A DNA stretch of 64,000 bases from positions 62,001 to 126,000 of the forward strand of contig QFPK01000002.1 in NCBI GenBank assembly GCA_003248865.1, read 5' to 3'. A model generated the notes under the pieces. The model had not been told where the DNA came from. It worked only from the letters and a program-made list of their open reading frames with translations, and did no database searches. Below, one piece after another: positions 24,680-33,388 of this stretch. The position numbers and the translations under genes are program-made. This stretch comes from Sphingomonas sp. (lineage in GTDB: Bacteria; Pseudomonadota; Alphaproteobacteria; Sphingomonadales; Sphingomonadaceae). Positions within the stretch are counted from its first letter, which is position 1. Every line of letters begins with the position of its first letter.

Positions 24680-26167
24680 TCACTCGTAGCTGTCAGGCAC
24701 CCAATCCCCATCGGCGGGATCACCGAAGCGGGTGAATTCGCGTTCGAAGATCAGCGGCACGGTGCCGGTGGCGCCATGGCGTTGCTTGGCGACGATCACT
24801 TCGGCGCGGCCGCGCAGGCGGTCGGCCTTTTCCAGCCATTGCTGGAACTTTTCGCTGCCGTCTTCGGGCTTCTTGGATTCGTGGTAATATTCCTCCCGGA
24901 ACACGAACAGCACGATGTCGGCGTCCTGTTCGATGGAACCGGATTCGCGCAAGTCGGAGAGTTGGGGGCGCTTGTCTTCGCGGTTTTCCACCTGACGGGA
25001 GAGCTGGGAGAGCGCGATCACCGGAATGTCCAGTTCCTTGGCCAGTGTCTTCAGGCCCCGGGTGATTTCCGAGATTTCATTCACCCGGTTCTCGGAGGCG
25101 TTTTTGGCGGTGCCCTGCAGCAGCTGGAGATAGTCGACGACGATCAGCCCGATCTGTTTCTGCCGTTTCAGCCGGCGGGCGCGGGCGCGCATGGCGGCGA
25201 TGGAGAGGGCAGGGGTATCGTCGATGTAGAGCGGCAGGTCGTACAGCTCCTCGGCGGCGCGGGCGAGTTCGTTGAACTCGGCCTGGTTGATCTTGCCCAT
25301 GCGCAGGTTTTCCGAGCTGATCCGGCTCTGTTCGGCGAGAATCCGGTTGGCCAGCTGGTCGGAGGACATTTCCAGGCTGAAGAAGGCGACCGGCGCGCCC
25401 GAGGTTGGGCTGATGCCGTCGCGCTGGTCCTGCTTGTAGCGGAGCGCGGTGGAGAAGGCGATGTTGGTGGCGAGCGCCGTCTTCCCCATAGCGGGCCGCC
25501 CCGCCAGGATCAGAAGGTCGGAATTGTGCAGGCCGCCGATCTTGTTGTTGAGGCCGTTGAGCCCGGTGGTGAGGCCGGAGAGATGGCCGCCGGATTTCAT
25601 CGCCTTGGCGGCCATGCCCACGGCTTTCTTCGCGGCACCCGCGAAATCGACGGTGGAGCCGGCGACCTCGCCGGATTCCGCGACCTTGTAGAGCGCTTCC
25701 TCGGCCGCCTCGATCTGCTTCATCGGCGCGACTTCGGCGCTGGTGTCGGTTGCGGAATGGACGAGATCGGTGCCCACCAGCACCAGCGCGCGCAACAGGG
25801 CGAGATCGTAGGTCTGCTGCGCGCAGTCCCGCGCGGCGATGACCACGGTGGGGTCTTCCGTCAGCCGCAGCAGATAGGCCGCGCCGCCGAGTTCTGCCAG
25901 CGCCGGATCGGTTTCGAACAGCGGGCGCAAGGTGATGGGGTTCGCCACCATGTTGAGATCGGCGAGCCGGCGGATCTGCGCGAAGATGCGGCCGTGCAGG
26001 GGCTCGTAGAAATGCTCGTCGCGCAGCTGCAGGGTGATTTCCTCCAGCAGCCGGTTTTCCACCAGCAGGGCGCCGAGCAGGGCTTTTTCGGCCTCGATGT
26101 TGAACGGCAGCCGCTGGGTGCCGTCGGGGCCGGATTCGATGATCGAAAGGTTGGGAACGCTTGCCAT
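24680..26167 (-). CDS. dnaB: Replicative DNA helicase
   Basis: Hexameric 5'-3' helicase of the replication fork, 495 aa. The N-terminal primase-interacting domain begins RLPFNIEAEKALLGALL. The RecA-like C-terminal domain has Walker A GRPAMGKTALA (about residue 225), FFSLEMSSDQLANR, Walker B LIVVDYLQLLQG (about 340), the arginine-finger region and SDLRESGSIEQDADIV. Length and motifs are normal and no intein is present. Its stop is followed by repeat copy C. Confidence 0.97.
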   Translation of the reverse strand: MASVPNLSIIESGPDGTQRLPFNIEAEKALLGALLVENRLLEEITLQLRDEHFYEPLHGRIFAQIRRLADLNMVANPITLRPLFETDPALAELGGAAYLLRLTEDPTVVIAARDCAQQTYDLALLRALVLVGTDLVHSATDTSAEVAPMKQIEAAEEALYKVAESGEVAGSTVDFAGAAKKAVGMAAKAMKSGGHLSGLTTGLNGLNNKIGGLHNSDLLILAGRPAMGKTALATNIAFSTALRYKQDQRDGISPTSGAPVAFFSLEMSSDQLANRILAEQSRISSENLRMGKINQAEFNELARAAEELYDLPLYIDDTPALSIAAMRARARRLKRQKQIGLIVVDYLQLLQGTAKNASENRVNEISEITRGLKTLAKELDIPVIALSQLSRQVENREDKRPQLSDLRESGSIEQDADIVLFVFREEYYHESKKPEDGSEKFQQWLEKADRLRGRAEVIVAKQRHGATGTVPLIFEREFTRFGDPADGDWVPDSYE

Positions 26168-26280
26168 GGGCCGGGCTACATGCGCCCAAATCAGTCCCGG
26201 GGGAAGGCGGCGATCCTGTGGATAGCGGGGACAATCGCCGGAAGGTGCGGCCCGCCCGCCAAGCCGGTGCGAAACAGAAA

Positions 26281-26303
26281 AGCCGGCCCCTCAGGGGACG
26301 GCT
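26281..26303 (-). terminator. Terminator hairpin after the PEP-CTERM protease
   Basis: On the minus strand the arms AGCCGTCCCC and GGGGCCGGCT pair with one mismatch around a TGA loop, followed by TTTCTGTTTC. It lies 45 bp after the protease stop and before dnaB. Confidence 0.65.
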
Positions 26304-26347
26304 TTCCCGGTCGGAGAGGACGCAAGCCCTCTCGCGGAACTGACGCC

Positions 26348-27535
26348 TCAGGCGGCCAGCGCGCTGCGGCGGCGCATCATGGTGCCCACCAGGCCGAAGC
26401 CGGTGATCATCATGGCCCAGGTCGCGGGTTCGGGGACGACGCTCTTCAGCCAGTCCTTGTGGGCATAGAGCGGCACATAGCCGGAGTATTCGCCGAACGA
26501 ACTGTTCAGTTCGTCATCGATGTCGCCCAGTTCGGAACCGAAGCTGAGACCATAGGATGTCACAGTGGCCAGCTTGCCATCGATGAAGCTGGGGCCGCCA
26601 GAATCACCGCCTGCCACGCCGACTTCGATGTTGCCCGAAAGCGGGGTGCAGCCGAACAGTGTGTCCGTCAGCACGATTCCGATGATGCACCCCATGTCGT
26701 TGCCGACATAGAGTTCGCCGCCGATGATCACCGGGCTGTAATTGTCGAAATCGCTGAGCCAGCTGTGGGTGACGTCGGCGGTGCCGAAGAAGCCCTCCCA
26801 GAAACCGCCCCACATCGGGTCGCCCAGGGCATAGTCGAAGATATTCTCGCCCTGCCGCATGCGCCCGGTGCCCAGATTGGCCCCGATGTCGCCACCGACA
26901 TCGGAACGGGCTCCGTTCCCGACCACATTGAAGGTCTGATACTGAAGATCATCGCTGAAATAGAGGTCGTAGATCTTGGCGTAGGACGGCGCGTTGTTCT
27001 TCAGCGTCAACACGGCGATGTCGTTCTGGTCGATGACTTCGCCCGTGTAACCGGGATTCACATGGATGTAGCCAACCTCGATAGCGGTCACCCCGGCGGT
27101 CGGATTGAAGGTGTTCGTGGTCGCGTTATAGGCATAACGAACGGCATCGGGGTCCGGGTTCTCGGTAAAGAACGCCGTAACCTTGGCAGGCCCCTTGGTG
27201 CCATAGCCATCCGACACACAGTGGCCGGCCGTCACGATCTTGTTCCGGGCGGCCAGGCTGCCGGTGCAGATGAAGGCGCTGCCGTCGTTGTACTGCATGA
27301 TCAGTGTGGCGACGCCGCTGTATTTGGGATCGTTGGCGAAATAGGCGGGGTTGCCGCCGCCTGCCAAAGTCGCCGTGGAAGTCGCGCCGACGATAAGATT
27401 GCTGGCTGTCCAGTTCAGGCTGCCGCTTGAGCCCGAGACGATCTTGCGCTGGGCATGCGCCGCAGTCGGCAAGGCGATGCTGGCGGCTGCCAAAAGGCCA
27501 AGCGCCAACGCGGACGTGCGTCCGTTCATCTTCAT
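26348..27535 (-). CDS. Trypsin-like serine protease with PEPxxWA-CTERM anchor
   Basis: A 395-aa exported S1-type protease. Signal peptide (about residues 1-28, ending AHA). The catalytic triad is visible: His in VTAGHCVSD (about 103), Asp in NDIAVLTL (about 167) and Ser in GVAGGDSGGPSF (about 309). The C-terminal tail VPEPATWAMMITGFGLVG followed by MMRRR is a PEPxxWA-CTERM sorting signal: motif, transmembrane helix, Arg cluster. In sphingomonads such proteins are expected to be processed by an exosortase-type system and delivered to the cell surface or exopolysaccharide; that machinery is not in this window. Promoter sequences must lie in 27536-27794, shared with msrA. Confidence 0.93.
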   Translation of the reverse strand: MKMNGRTSALALGLLAAASIALPTAAHAQRKIVSGSSGSLNWTASNLIVGATSTATLAGGGNPAYFANDPKYSGVATLIMQYNDGSAFICTGSLAARNKIVTAGHCVSDGYGTKGPAKVTAFFTENPDPDAVRYAYNATTNTFNPTAGVTAIEVGYIHVNPGYTGEVIDQNDIAVLTLKNNAPSYAKIYDLYFSDDLQYQTFNVVGNGARSDVGGDIGANLGTGRMRQGENIFDYALGDPMWGGFWEGFFGTADVTHSWLSDFDNYSPVIIGGELYVGNDMGCIIGIVLTDTLFGCTPLSGNIEVGVAGGDSGGPSFIDGKLATVTSYGLSFGSELGDIDDELNSSFGEYSGYVPLYAHKDWLKSVVPEPATWAMMITGFGLVGTMMRRRSALAA

Positions 27536-27794
27536 AGAAACCCCCTATTCAAACACCTGTTCATGAGCGCCCGTCCGGCCCCCGTCGGGCGACTCACAGG
27601 GTTAATTGAGCGGGTTCGACGCGAAACTGCAATGTGGTTTTCAACAATCTGACCAAAAAGTCCCTCGCATTGCCGCCGGGTTCATGTGTCGGGCGCCGAT
27701 AGGCAGGGTTTTGTGCCGCCCATTGTGCTGTCAGCTCGCCATTCCCATCTTGGCCGCCGATAGCCGCCTTCGGGCGGACCGAGGGGAGACCAGA

Positions 27795-28355
27795 ATGACC
27801 AACGCACCCGGAACCTCGCCAACGCAGCTGGAAACGGCCATCGTCGCCGGGGGCTGCTTCTGGTGCACGGAGGCGATTTTCGACCGGCTGCGCGGCGTGT
27901 CCAGCGTGGAGAGCGGCTATACCGGTGGCCATGTCGCCCACCCCAGCTACAAGCAGGTGTGTGGCGGCGACACCGGCCATGCCGAAGCGGTGAAGATCGA
28001 GTTCGATCCGGCGGTGATCCCGTACCGCGACCTGCTCGATATCTTCCTCGCCACCCATGATCCGACCCAGTTGAACCGGCAGGGCAACGACATCGGGCCG
28101 CAGTATCGCAGCGCGATCTTTCCGCAATCACCCACCCAGGAAGCCGAGGCGAAGGCCGCCATCGGGCGTGCGCAGGCGGACTGGGCGGACCCCGTAGTGA
28201 CGGCAATCGAAGCCGCGGCCCCCTGGTACGGCGCCGAGGACGAGCATCAGGAATATTTCGACCGAATCGGTGACAAAAACCCGTATTGCGCCGCGATCGT
28301 CAGCCCTAAAGTACGGAAATTCATGGTAAAATACGCCAATCGTTTGAAGGGCTGA
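27795..28355 (+). CDS. msrA: Peptide-methionine (S)-S-oxide reductase
   Basis: A 186-aa repair enzyme that reduces methionine S-sulfoxide in proteins using thioredoxin. The catalytic block is AGGCFWCTEAIF with Cys24 region; GVSSVESGYTGGH, VCGGDTGHAEAV, THDPTQLNRQGNDIGPQYRS and the C-terminal EDEHQEYFDR complete the family pattern. I chose ATG 27795 because GAGGGGAG precedes it and the upstream open frame has no homology. The C-terminal SPKVRKFMVKYANRL lacks extra resolving Cys residues except NPYCAAIV. Confidence 0.95.
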   Translation: MTNAPGTSPTQLETAIVAGGCFWCTEAIFDRLRGVSSVESGYTGGHVAHPSYKQVCGGDTGHAEAVKIEFDPAVIPYRDLLDIFLATHDPTQLNRQGNDIGPQYRSAIFPQSPTQEAEAKAAIGRAQADWADPVVTAIEAAAPWYGAEDEHQEYFDRIGDKNPYCAAIVSPKVRKFMVKYANRLKG

Positions 28356-28406
28356 ATGGGCGGGCGCCTGACCGGGACAGGCGATTTCGATGACTGTTGG
28401 ATGAAG

Positions 28407-28461
28407 GCGGCGGGGGGTTCCCGCCGCTTGTCGTGATTCCGTGTCGACTCGTCACGGAATC
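28407..28461 (+). terminator. Two hairpins after msrA
   Basis: First stem GCGGCGGG (28407-28414) / CCCGCCGC (28420-28427) followed by TTGTCGTG. Second stem GATTCCGTG (28435-28443) / CACGGAATC (28453-28461). Together they probably end the msrA transcript. Confidence 0.55.
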
Positions 28462-28529
28462 GCACGCCACGAGTCGGAGGCTGCAAAAGCCGCTGCTACG
28501 TCGGCGCTCAACGGGGCGGGTTAACCAAA

Positions 28530-28599
28530 CAACGATTATCCCATTCAACGATTATCCCATTCAACGATTATCCCATTCAACGATTATCCCATTCAACGA
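28530..28599 (+). repeat. 16-bp tandem repeat upstream of the M23-bactofilin operon
   Basis: Four perfect copies of CAACGATTATCCCATT at 28530-28545, 28546-28561, 28562-28577 and 28578-28593, then a partial fifth (CAACGA). The block is AT-richer than its surroundings and ends 21 bp before the GTG of the peptidase gene, so it lies in the 5' untranslated or promoter region. It could be a regulator-binding array or a simple repeat with variable copy number. Confidence 0.9.
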
Positions 28600-28620
28600 A
28601 ATCTAAGGGTCACAACCGCA

Positions 28621-29814
28621 GTGCCAGTGCTCGACCGCTGGAGTTCGCTCTCCGGCCGATGGAACAATCTGTTTCGCGATCATGAACTGATCGTGCGCAC
28701 AGACGGCCATGTCCGCTATTTGCGGCTGGGCGCGGGCGTGCAGCGCAAGGCGGCCGTGGTGGCGCTGGGCGCGGCTGCGGCGTGGCTCGCCGGCACCGCC
28801 GGGCTGATTGGCTGGCAGGCCTGGACCAGTTCGCAGGCTCAGGATGTGGAAGAACGGGCCTTCGCCGTGGCCCAGGCCGAAGTGCGCGTCGCAGCCGAGC
28901 GCCGGTCAGCCGAACAGATCGCGGGCGACGTGGAAGCCCGGCAGAAGCAGCTGGAAACGCTGTTCAAATCCCATTTCGGCGACGATCCCGAAGCTGCGTC
29001 CGCCTTGACGGAAGAACCGCAGCCCGAGGCTCCCGCCACTTTGACTCCGGCTTCCGCCGAGCTTCAGTCTGCGGAACCGTCGCCAGTCGCAAAGGCTGAC
29101 CCCGGTGCCCGCGTCAAGGCAGCCGGAGCGCGACAGGAAAAGCTGGTCGCCGCCATCACGGAGGCTGCCGGCCGCCGCACCGCACGGGCGGAATCGGCGC
29201 TGGCCGCCGTGGGGCTGAAGCCCACCGCCCGGCTGGCACAGGGCGGTCCGTTCCTGCCCTGGCGCACGGCGAAGGCCGACGTGCCCAAGGATCCTGCCAT
29301 GAAGCTGCTGGCCGCGACCCTGATGCGGATGGAGCAGGTGGAAGCGCTGCTGGTGGCGGTACCGTCCGGCATTCCGGCCGACGGCATGCAGATCACCAGC
29401 GGCTTCGGCACTCGGTTCGATCCCTTCAACGGCGCCCGCGCCATTCATGCCGGAATCGATTTCCGCGGGCCCCACGGCAGCCCGATCCGCGCGGCCGCCC
29501 CCGGCCGGGTGAGCTTCGTCGGGCAGAAATCCGGCTATGGCAATGTGGTGGAGGTGGACCATGGCCATGGCTTCCTCACCCGCTACGCCCACCTCTCCGG
29601 CTTCAACGCGCGCGAGGGCGAGGAAGTGCTCTCCGGTCAGACCATCGCCCGCATGGGCTCCACGGGCCGCTCCACCGGCACCCATCTGCATTTTGAAATC
29701 CGCGTGAACGGCACCGCCGTCAATCCGCGCCGCTTCCTGGAGGCCAACCCCCATGTTCTCGAAATCAAGGCAGACGCCCGCGAACGCGTCCTCGGTCGTG
29801 TCGCAGCCGGCTAG
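28621..29814 (+). CDS. M23-family (LytM) peptidoglycan endopeptidase
   Basis: A 397-aa inner-membrane-anchored cell-wall hydrolase. A short cytoplasmic N-terminus is followed by a transmembrane helix (about residues 45-67), a coiled coil (about 75-115), a Pro/Ala-rich linker and the LytM domain (about 255-375) with SGFGTRFDPF, zinc ligands in HAGIDF (about 276) and HLHFE (about 356). This layout matches M23 enzymes that cut peptide crosslinks during shape control. It starts with GTG behind AAGGG and overlaps the bactofilin gene by 62 bp, a pairing known from stalk- and shape-determining operons. The 16-bp tandem repeat lies immediately upstream. Confidence 0.92.
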   Translation: MPVLDRWSSLSGRWNNLFRDHELIVRTDGHVRYLRLGAGVQRKAAVVALGAAAAWLAGTAGLIGWQAWTSSQAQDVEERAFAVAQAEVRVAAERRSAEQIAGDVEARQKQLETLFKSHFGDDPEAASALTEEPQPEAPATLTPASAELQSAEPSPVAKADPGARVKAAGARQEKLVAAITEAAGRRTARAESALAAVGLKPTARLAQGGPFLPWRTAKADVPKDPAMKLLAATLMRMEQVEALLVAVPSGIPADGMQITSGFGTRFDPFNGARAIHAGIDFRGPHGSPIRAAAPGRVSFVGQKSGYGNVVEVDHGHGFLTRYAHLSGFNAREGEEVLSGQTIARMGSTGRSTGTHLHFEIRVNGTAVNPRRFLEANPHVLEIKADARERVLGRVAAG

Positions 29815-30172
29815 GGCCGCTGCGGGCGGCAGCTTCTCCGTGCTCGGCGCGGATGTCGTGATCAGCGGCAACATCACCGCCGGAGTGGATTTACATCTCG
29901 ACGGCCGGGTCGACGGCGACGTAACCTGCGCCAGCCTGGTGCAGGGCGCGGGCAGCGTAATCCGCGGCGCCGTCACGGCCGAAACGGCCCGACTGGCAGG
30001 CACGGTGGACGGATCCATCAACGCCAAGGAACTGGTGATCCAGGCCAGCGCCCGCATCACCGGCGACGTCACCTACGAAAAGCTGACGATTGAGCCGGGC
30101 GGGCAGGTTGATGGCCGCTTCACTCACAAGACGAATGCCGCGCCGAAGGTGGAATTGGTCGCCAGCAACTGA
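29753..30172 (+). CDS. Bactofilin (polymer-forming cytoskeletal protein)
   Basis: A 139-aa bactofilin that assembles into nucleotide-free beta-helical filaments at the membrane. The core about residues 27-125 shows the turn-by-turn repeat pattern VVISGNITAGVDLHLDGRVDGDV, AGSVIRGAVTAETARLAGTV and LVIQASARITGDVTYEKLTI. Short disordered tails flank it. The 62-bp overlap with the M23 peptidase gene shows tight coupling; in related bacteria the filament positions the peptidase at sites of local wall growth. It is followed by repeat copy D between convergent stops. Confidence 0.94.
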   Translation: MFSKSRQTPANASSVVSQPARAAAGGSFSVLGADVVISGNITAGVDLHLDGRVDGDVTCASLVQGAGSVIRGAVTAETARLAGTVDGSINAKELVIQASARITGDVTYEKLTIEPGGQVDGRFTHKTNAAPKVELVASN

Positions 30173-30186
30173 CGCCCGCGCATGTT

Positions 30187-30334
30187 TTGAAGGGGCTCCG
30201 CCGCTTCACCCCGGCAGGTAATCGCGTTGCCAGCGCCGCAGGCAATTAGCCAGATCGCGCGCGTCGGCTCCGAGAGGTGCGCGACGCAAATGTCGTGGGT
30301 GCAGGGAAATCATTTCCCTGCCCGCCGGAGGCTT
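30187..30334 (-). repeat. Multi-hairpin 3'-end repeat, copy D (deletion derivative)
   Basis: Reverse-strand copy of 148 bp. It keeps the GCCTCCGGCGGG lead, a perfect H1, the left H2 arm (TGCCTGCGGCGC), then jumps to CCTGCCGGGG and a degraded H4. The right H2 arm and left H3 arm are lost, a deletion of about 85 bp. It starts 9 bp after the stop of the gene at 30344 and points the same way. Confidence 0.8.
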
Positions 30335-30343
30335 TGATCTACC

Positions 30344-31063
30344 TTAGCTCTCCAGTTCGCGCGACGGCACGATATTTGGGTAGATTTTCTCGATCTGCGG
30401 CGCGCCTGCCTCGCCCGGCTTCTTCCAGTTGAAGGCGTTCACCGGCTGGGACCGGTTCACCCACAGCGTATAATAGAGATGATCGGCGCGGGGATCGTCT
30501 GAATTGGGGTGAAGCAGGATGGTCAGGCCCAGGCTGTTCAGCTGCAGCCAGGGCACGATCACCGGCAGCAGATCGTTGGTGAAGCCGAAGTAGAAGGACG
30601 GCGTGACGTGCGGCCCGCGCGGCTCCAGGTTCCAGTTGCCCAGCTCCACCGGGAAGCGCTCGATCACCCATTGCCGCAGGCGCTGCGCCTTGGGGTAGCT
30701 GTCTTCATCGAAATAGATGTGGGCGTGGTAGCTGTGGATGTCGGTGTAGGGGCGCGGGGCGTCCGGCAGGCCGTCGCCGCCTTCGGGGCGGATGCTGTGC
30801 GGGCGGGCGGCGACTTCCCGTGCCGTTTCGGTGCCCCATGGGCTGGTGCCGACATCCCGGGGCGGGACGACCGGGCGGAAATCCGGCTCACCCAGCTTCG
30901 GGGTACGTGCAGGCTTTTTCGCGGCCAGCGCCGGGGCCGAAGCGGCAAGTCCGGCTGCGGCCACGCCCGTCACCAGCGTGCGGCGGGTGGGGCTCAGCAG
31001 GTCCGCCCAGGCCTGATCGCTCTCGCTGTTCGGCAGCCCGTCGTCCGTTGCCATCTCCACCAT
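30344..31063 (-). CDS. DOPA 4,5-dioxygenase family protein with Tat-like signal
   Basis: A 239-aa protein. Residues about 105-210 match the DOPA 4,5-dioxygenase family, small metal-dependent extradiol ring-cleaving enzymes: HSYHAHIYFDEDSY with paired His, GPHVTPSFYFGF and LTILLHPNSDD, giving plausible metal ligands. Unlike typical members of about 110 aa, it has a long N-terminal extension with a twin-arginine-type signal (SPTRRTLVTGVAAAGLAAS, then an AxA site), so it is probably exported folded with metal bound. ATG 31054 is an alternative start. It lies 88 bp downstream of the S9 peptidase gene, same strand. The substrate is unknown. Confidence 0.82.
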   Translation of the reverse strand: MVEMATDDGLPNSESDQAWADLLSPTRRTLVTGVAAAGLAASAPALAAKKPARTPKLGEPDFRPVVPPRDVGTSPWGTETAREVAARPHSIRPEGGDGLPDAPRPYTDIHSYHAHIYFDEDSYPKAQRLRQWVIERFPVELGNWNLEPRGPHVTPSFYFGFTNDLLPVIVPWLQLNSLGLTILLHPNSDDPRADHLYYTLWVNRSQPVNAFNWKKPGEAGAPQIEKIYPNIVPSRELES

Positions 31064-31151
31064 CCTGCTAGAATTTCCCCGACCATTTGCCGCGCCGCGG
31101 CTCCATGGTCGAGAAATCTCGCCTGAACGGTGGGATAGTCCCGCTTCGCCT

Positions 31152-33227
31152 TTACTTCGCCTTCCGCTGGTTGAACCAGTCGATGGGGGCCAGCACCGAT
31201 TGCAGCCACTGGCTGGGCCGCCCCATGCCGTGGCCGGCGCCGGGCAGGCGGATCATCTCCGCCTCCACGCCGCGCAGCTTCAGGGCGCCGAACATCTGCT
31301 CGGTCTGGGCGATGGGGGTGCGGAAGTCGCTTTCGCCGGTGATCAGCAGCGTGGGCGTCTTGATATTCCCCGCCAGGCTGAAGGGGGAGCGGCTGAAGTA
31401 AAGGTCCGGCTTTTCCCAGGGCGTCGCGCCCATCCAGTGCTTCATGAAGAAGGCGGTGCCGTCCGACGTTGTCACCTGATTGGTCCAGTCCACCACCGGG
31501 CGCAGCGCGACTGCGGCGCGGAACTTGTCCGGCTCCTTGCCGATCGCCCACAGCGTCAGCACGCCGCCGCCCGATCCGCCGCCGATGAACAGGTTCTTCG
31601 CATCCGCATAGGGGCGCTTCGCCAGCACATCCACCATGGTCATCAGATCATCATGGTCCTGCCCCGGATAGGCGTTGGTGATGGCGTTGGCGAAGGCGTC
31701 GCCATAGCCGATGGAGCCACGCGGGTTGGTGAACAGCACCAGATAACCCGCCGCCGCATAGAGGCTGTGCGTCACCGAGAAGAAGGGGCCGTAATCGCTG
31801 TTCGGCCCGCCGTGGATGTCGAGGATCACGGGATAGCGCTTCTTCGGATCGAAATCGGGCGGGAAGGCGATCCAGCCCTGCACCCGCTTGCCGTCGGCGC
31901 GGGAGGCCACCTCGATCTCCTCGATGCGGGCGGGCTTGCGGGTGGCCGCCCACGCCGTGTTGAAGTCCAGCGCGCCGGTTTCCGTTGTGCCGCGCGCGAT
32001 GCCCAGCCCCGCCGGCCGGTCGGTGAAGGCCGAGGTGTAGGCGCAGATGTCCTTCACGCAGCTGGCCTGCCCGCCGGAGGAGGGCAGGTAGAGCCGGGTG
32101 CCGCCGACGGACGGCACGAGGATGGTGGTCGCGCCGGAGGTCGAATCCATGCGTGCGATGCGCTGGGTGCCTTCGTCATTGTAGAGCACCGAGAGGCTGC
32201 GGCCGTCGGCCGACCAGTCCATGCCCGCCACCGGGCGGTCCAGCGCTTTCGACAGATGCACGATCGGGCTGCCGGGCGTGACGCCCGTGGTCCACAGTTC
32301 CGGCATGTCATAGAATTTGTCGGAGGCCACCGTGCCGAGGAAGGCGATGGTCTTGCCGTCGGGCGAGAGCACAGGCGCATACTCGCTGCCGGGGCGGCTG
32401 GTCAGCTGCACCGGCGGCCACATCTTGCCGCCGTCGCCCAGTTTCGCCTCGTAGAGATAGAGGTCGATCTCGCGCGGGCCGTTGATGGGGTCGGGGGCGA
32501 AAGGCGCGACGATGGCGCGGCCGTCGCCCGTCCAGGCGAGGCCGCCGTCGTCGTTCACCTTGTCGGTGTCGCCGGTTGTCAGCTGGGTGACGGCGCCGGT
32601 GCCCGCATCGGCCACGAACAGATGGGTGGCGCCGGGCTTGATCTCGCCAGCGCCGTCCGCGCGCCAGAACAGGTCCGTCACGATCTTGGCGTCGGGGGCG
32701 CTGTCGGTGCCCTTGGGCTTTTCGGGCATGCCGGGGATCGTCACCGGCTTCGCTTCGATCCGGCCGATATAGGCGATGCGGCGGCCGTCGGGGGACCATG
32801 TCGGTTGCGCCGGGCTGGTGTCTCCGCTGGTCAGCGGCTTGCCCACGCCGTCCGCCAGTGCCAGCACATGAATCTGCGCCTTGCCCAGCGCCTGTGCCAC
32901 ATAGGCGATGCGGCTGCCGTCCGGTGACCAGGTCGCCTGCCGGGGCGAGACATCGCGCGCCACCAGCAGCCGCTTGTCGACAATCTTGCCCGCAGAATCG
33001 AGGTGGGCCAGCCACAGCTCGCCCATCCGCCGGTCCAGCGTGCGGTCGAAGGTTACACGGGTGAACACAACCCGCGTGCCGTCGGGCGACACGGCCGGGT
33101 AGACCACCATGGACAGATCATAGATGTCGGCGGGCTGGAAGGCCTGGGTGGCGGCGGGTGCGGCGGCAACGGCCGGAACAGCGGCGGCGGCCAGCAGCGC
33201 CGCGACAAGCATTTTCATCTGGTTCAA
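31152..33227 (-). CDS. S9-family prolyl oligopeptidase, exported
   Basis: A 691-aa periplasmic serine peptidase. Signal peptide (about residues 1-23). The first 400 residues form a beta-propeller of repeated blocks such as SPDGTRVVFTR, SPDGSRIAYVA and SPDGRRIAYIG. The C-terminal alpha/beta-hydrolase domain has the nucleophile Ser in FIGGGSGGGVLTLW (about 551), Asp in ITGESDFRTP and His in LPGAGHGMG. It resembles dipeptidyl-peptidase or acylaminoacyl-peptidase types that degrade short peptides. The specificity is undetermined. Confidence 0.92.
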   Translation of the reverse strand: MNQMKMLVAALLAAAAVPAVAAAPAATQAFQPADIYDLSMVVYPAVSPDGTRVVFTRVTFDRTLDRRMGELWLAHLDSAGKIVDKRLLVARDVSPRQATWSPDGSRIAYVAQALGKAQIHVLALADGVGKPLTSGDTSPAQPTWSPDGRRIAYIGRIEAKPVTIPGMPEKPKGTDSAPDAKIVTDLFWRADGAGEIKPGATHLFVADAGTGAVTQLTTGDTDKVNDDGGLAWTGDGRAIVAPFAPDPINGPREIDLYLYEAKLGDGGKMWPPVQLTSRPGSEYAPVLSPDGKTIAFLGTVASDKFYDMPELWTTGVTPGSPIVHLSKALDRPVAGMDWSADGRSLSVLYNDEGTQRIARMDSTSGATTILVPSVGGTRLYLPSSGGQASCVKDICAYTSAFTDRPAGLGIARGTTETGALDFNTAWAATRKPARIEEIEVASRADGKRVQGWIAFPPDFDPKKRYPVILDIHGGPNSDYGPFFSVTHSLYAAAGYLVLFTNPRGSIGYGDAFANAITNAYPGQDHDDLMTMVDVLAKRPYADAKNLFIGGGSGGGVLTLWAIGKEPDKFRAAVALRPVVDWTNQVTTSDGTAFFMKHWMGATPWEKPDLYFSRSPFSLAGNIKTPTLLITGESDFRTPIAQTEQMFGALKLRGVEAEMIRLPGAGHGMGRPSQWLQSVLAPIDWFNQRKAK

Positions 33228-33388
33228 TCCCCTTCGATGCCACTTGCTAGCGTGGGGCGAAGGGGAATTGCAACGTGCTGTCCGTTCGGGCGGCGCACAT
33301 TCGAGACGCCGGAGTGCCCTATGAGAGGGTGGCAGCTCCGGCGCCTCAGGCTCGCTTCGGCCTGTCGGGAAAAGACGGACGGTTCAGA

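Noticed and set aside
24776..27430. Long plus-strand open frame opposite dnaB and the PEP-CTERM protease
   Set aside because: Runs antisense through both genes and the terminator at 26281; no recognisable domain.
28530..28599. CRISPR array or DnaA-box cluster at the 16-bp tandem repeat
   Set aside because: Units are directly adjacent with no spacers and no cas genes are present. TTATCCCAT differs from the DnaA box TTATCCACA at three positions and no origin genes lie nearby.
28397..28606. Short plus-strand ORF spanning the 16-bp repeats
   Set aside because: Its end is simply the translated tandem repeat and its start lies in the msrA terminator hairpins; no ribosome site and no homology seen.
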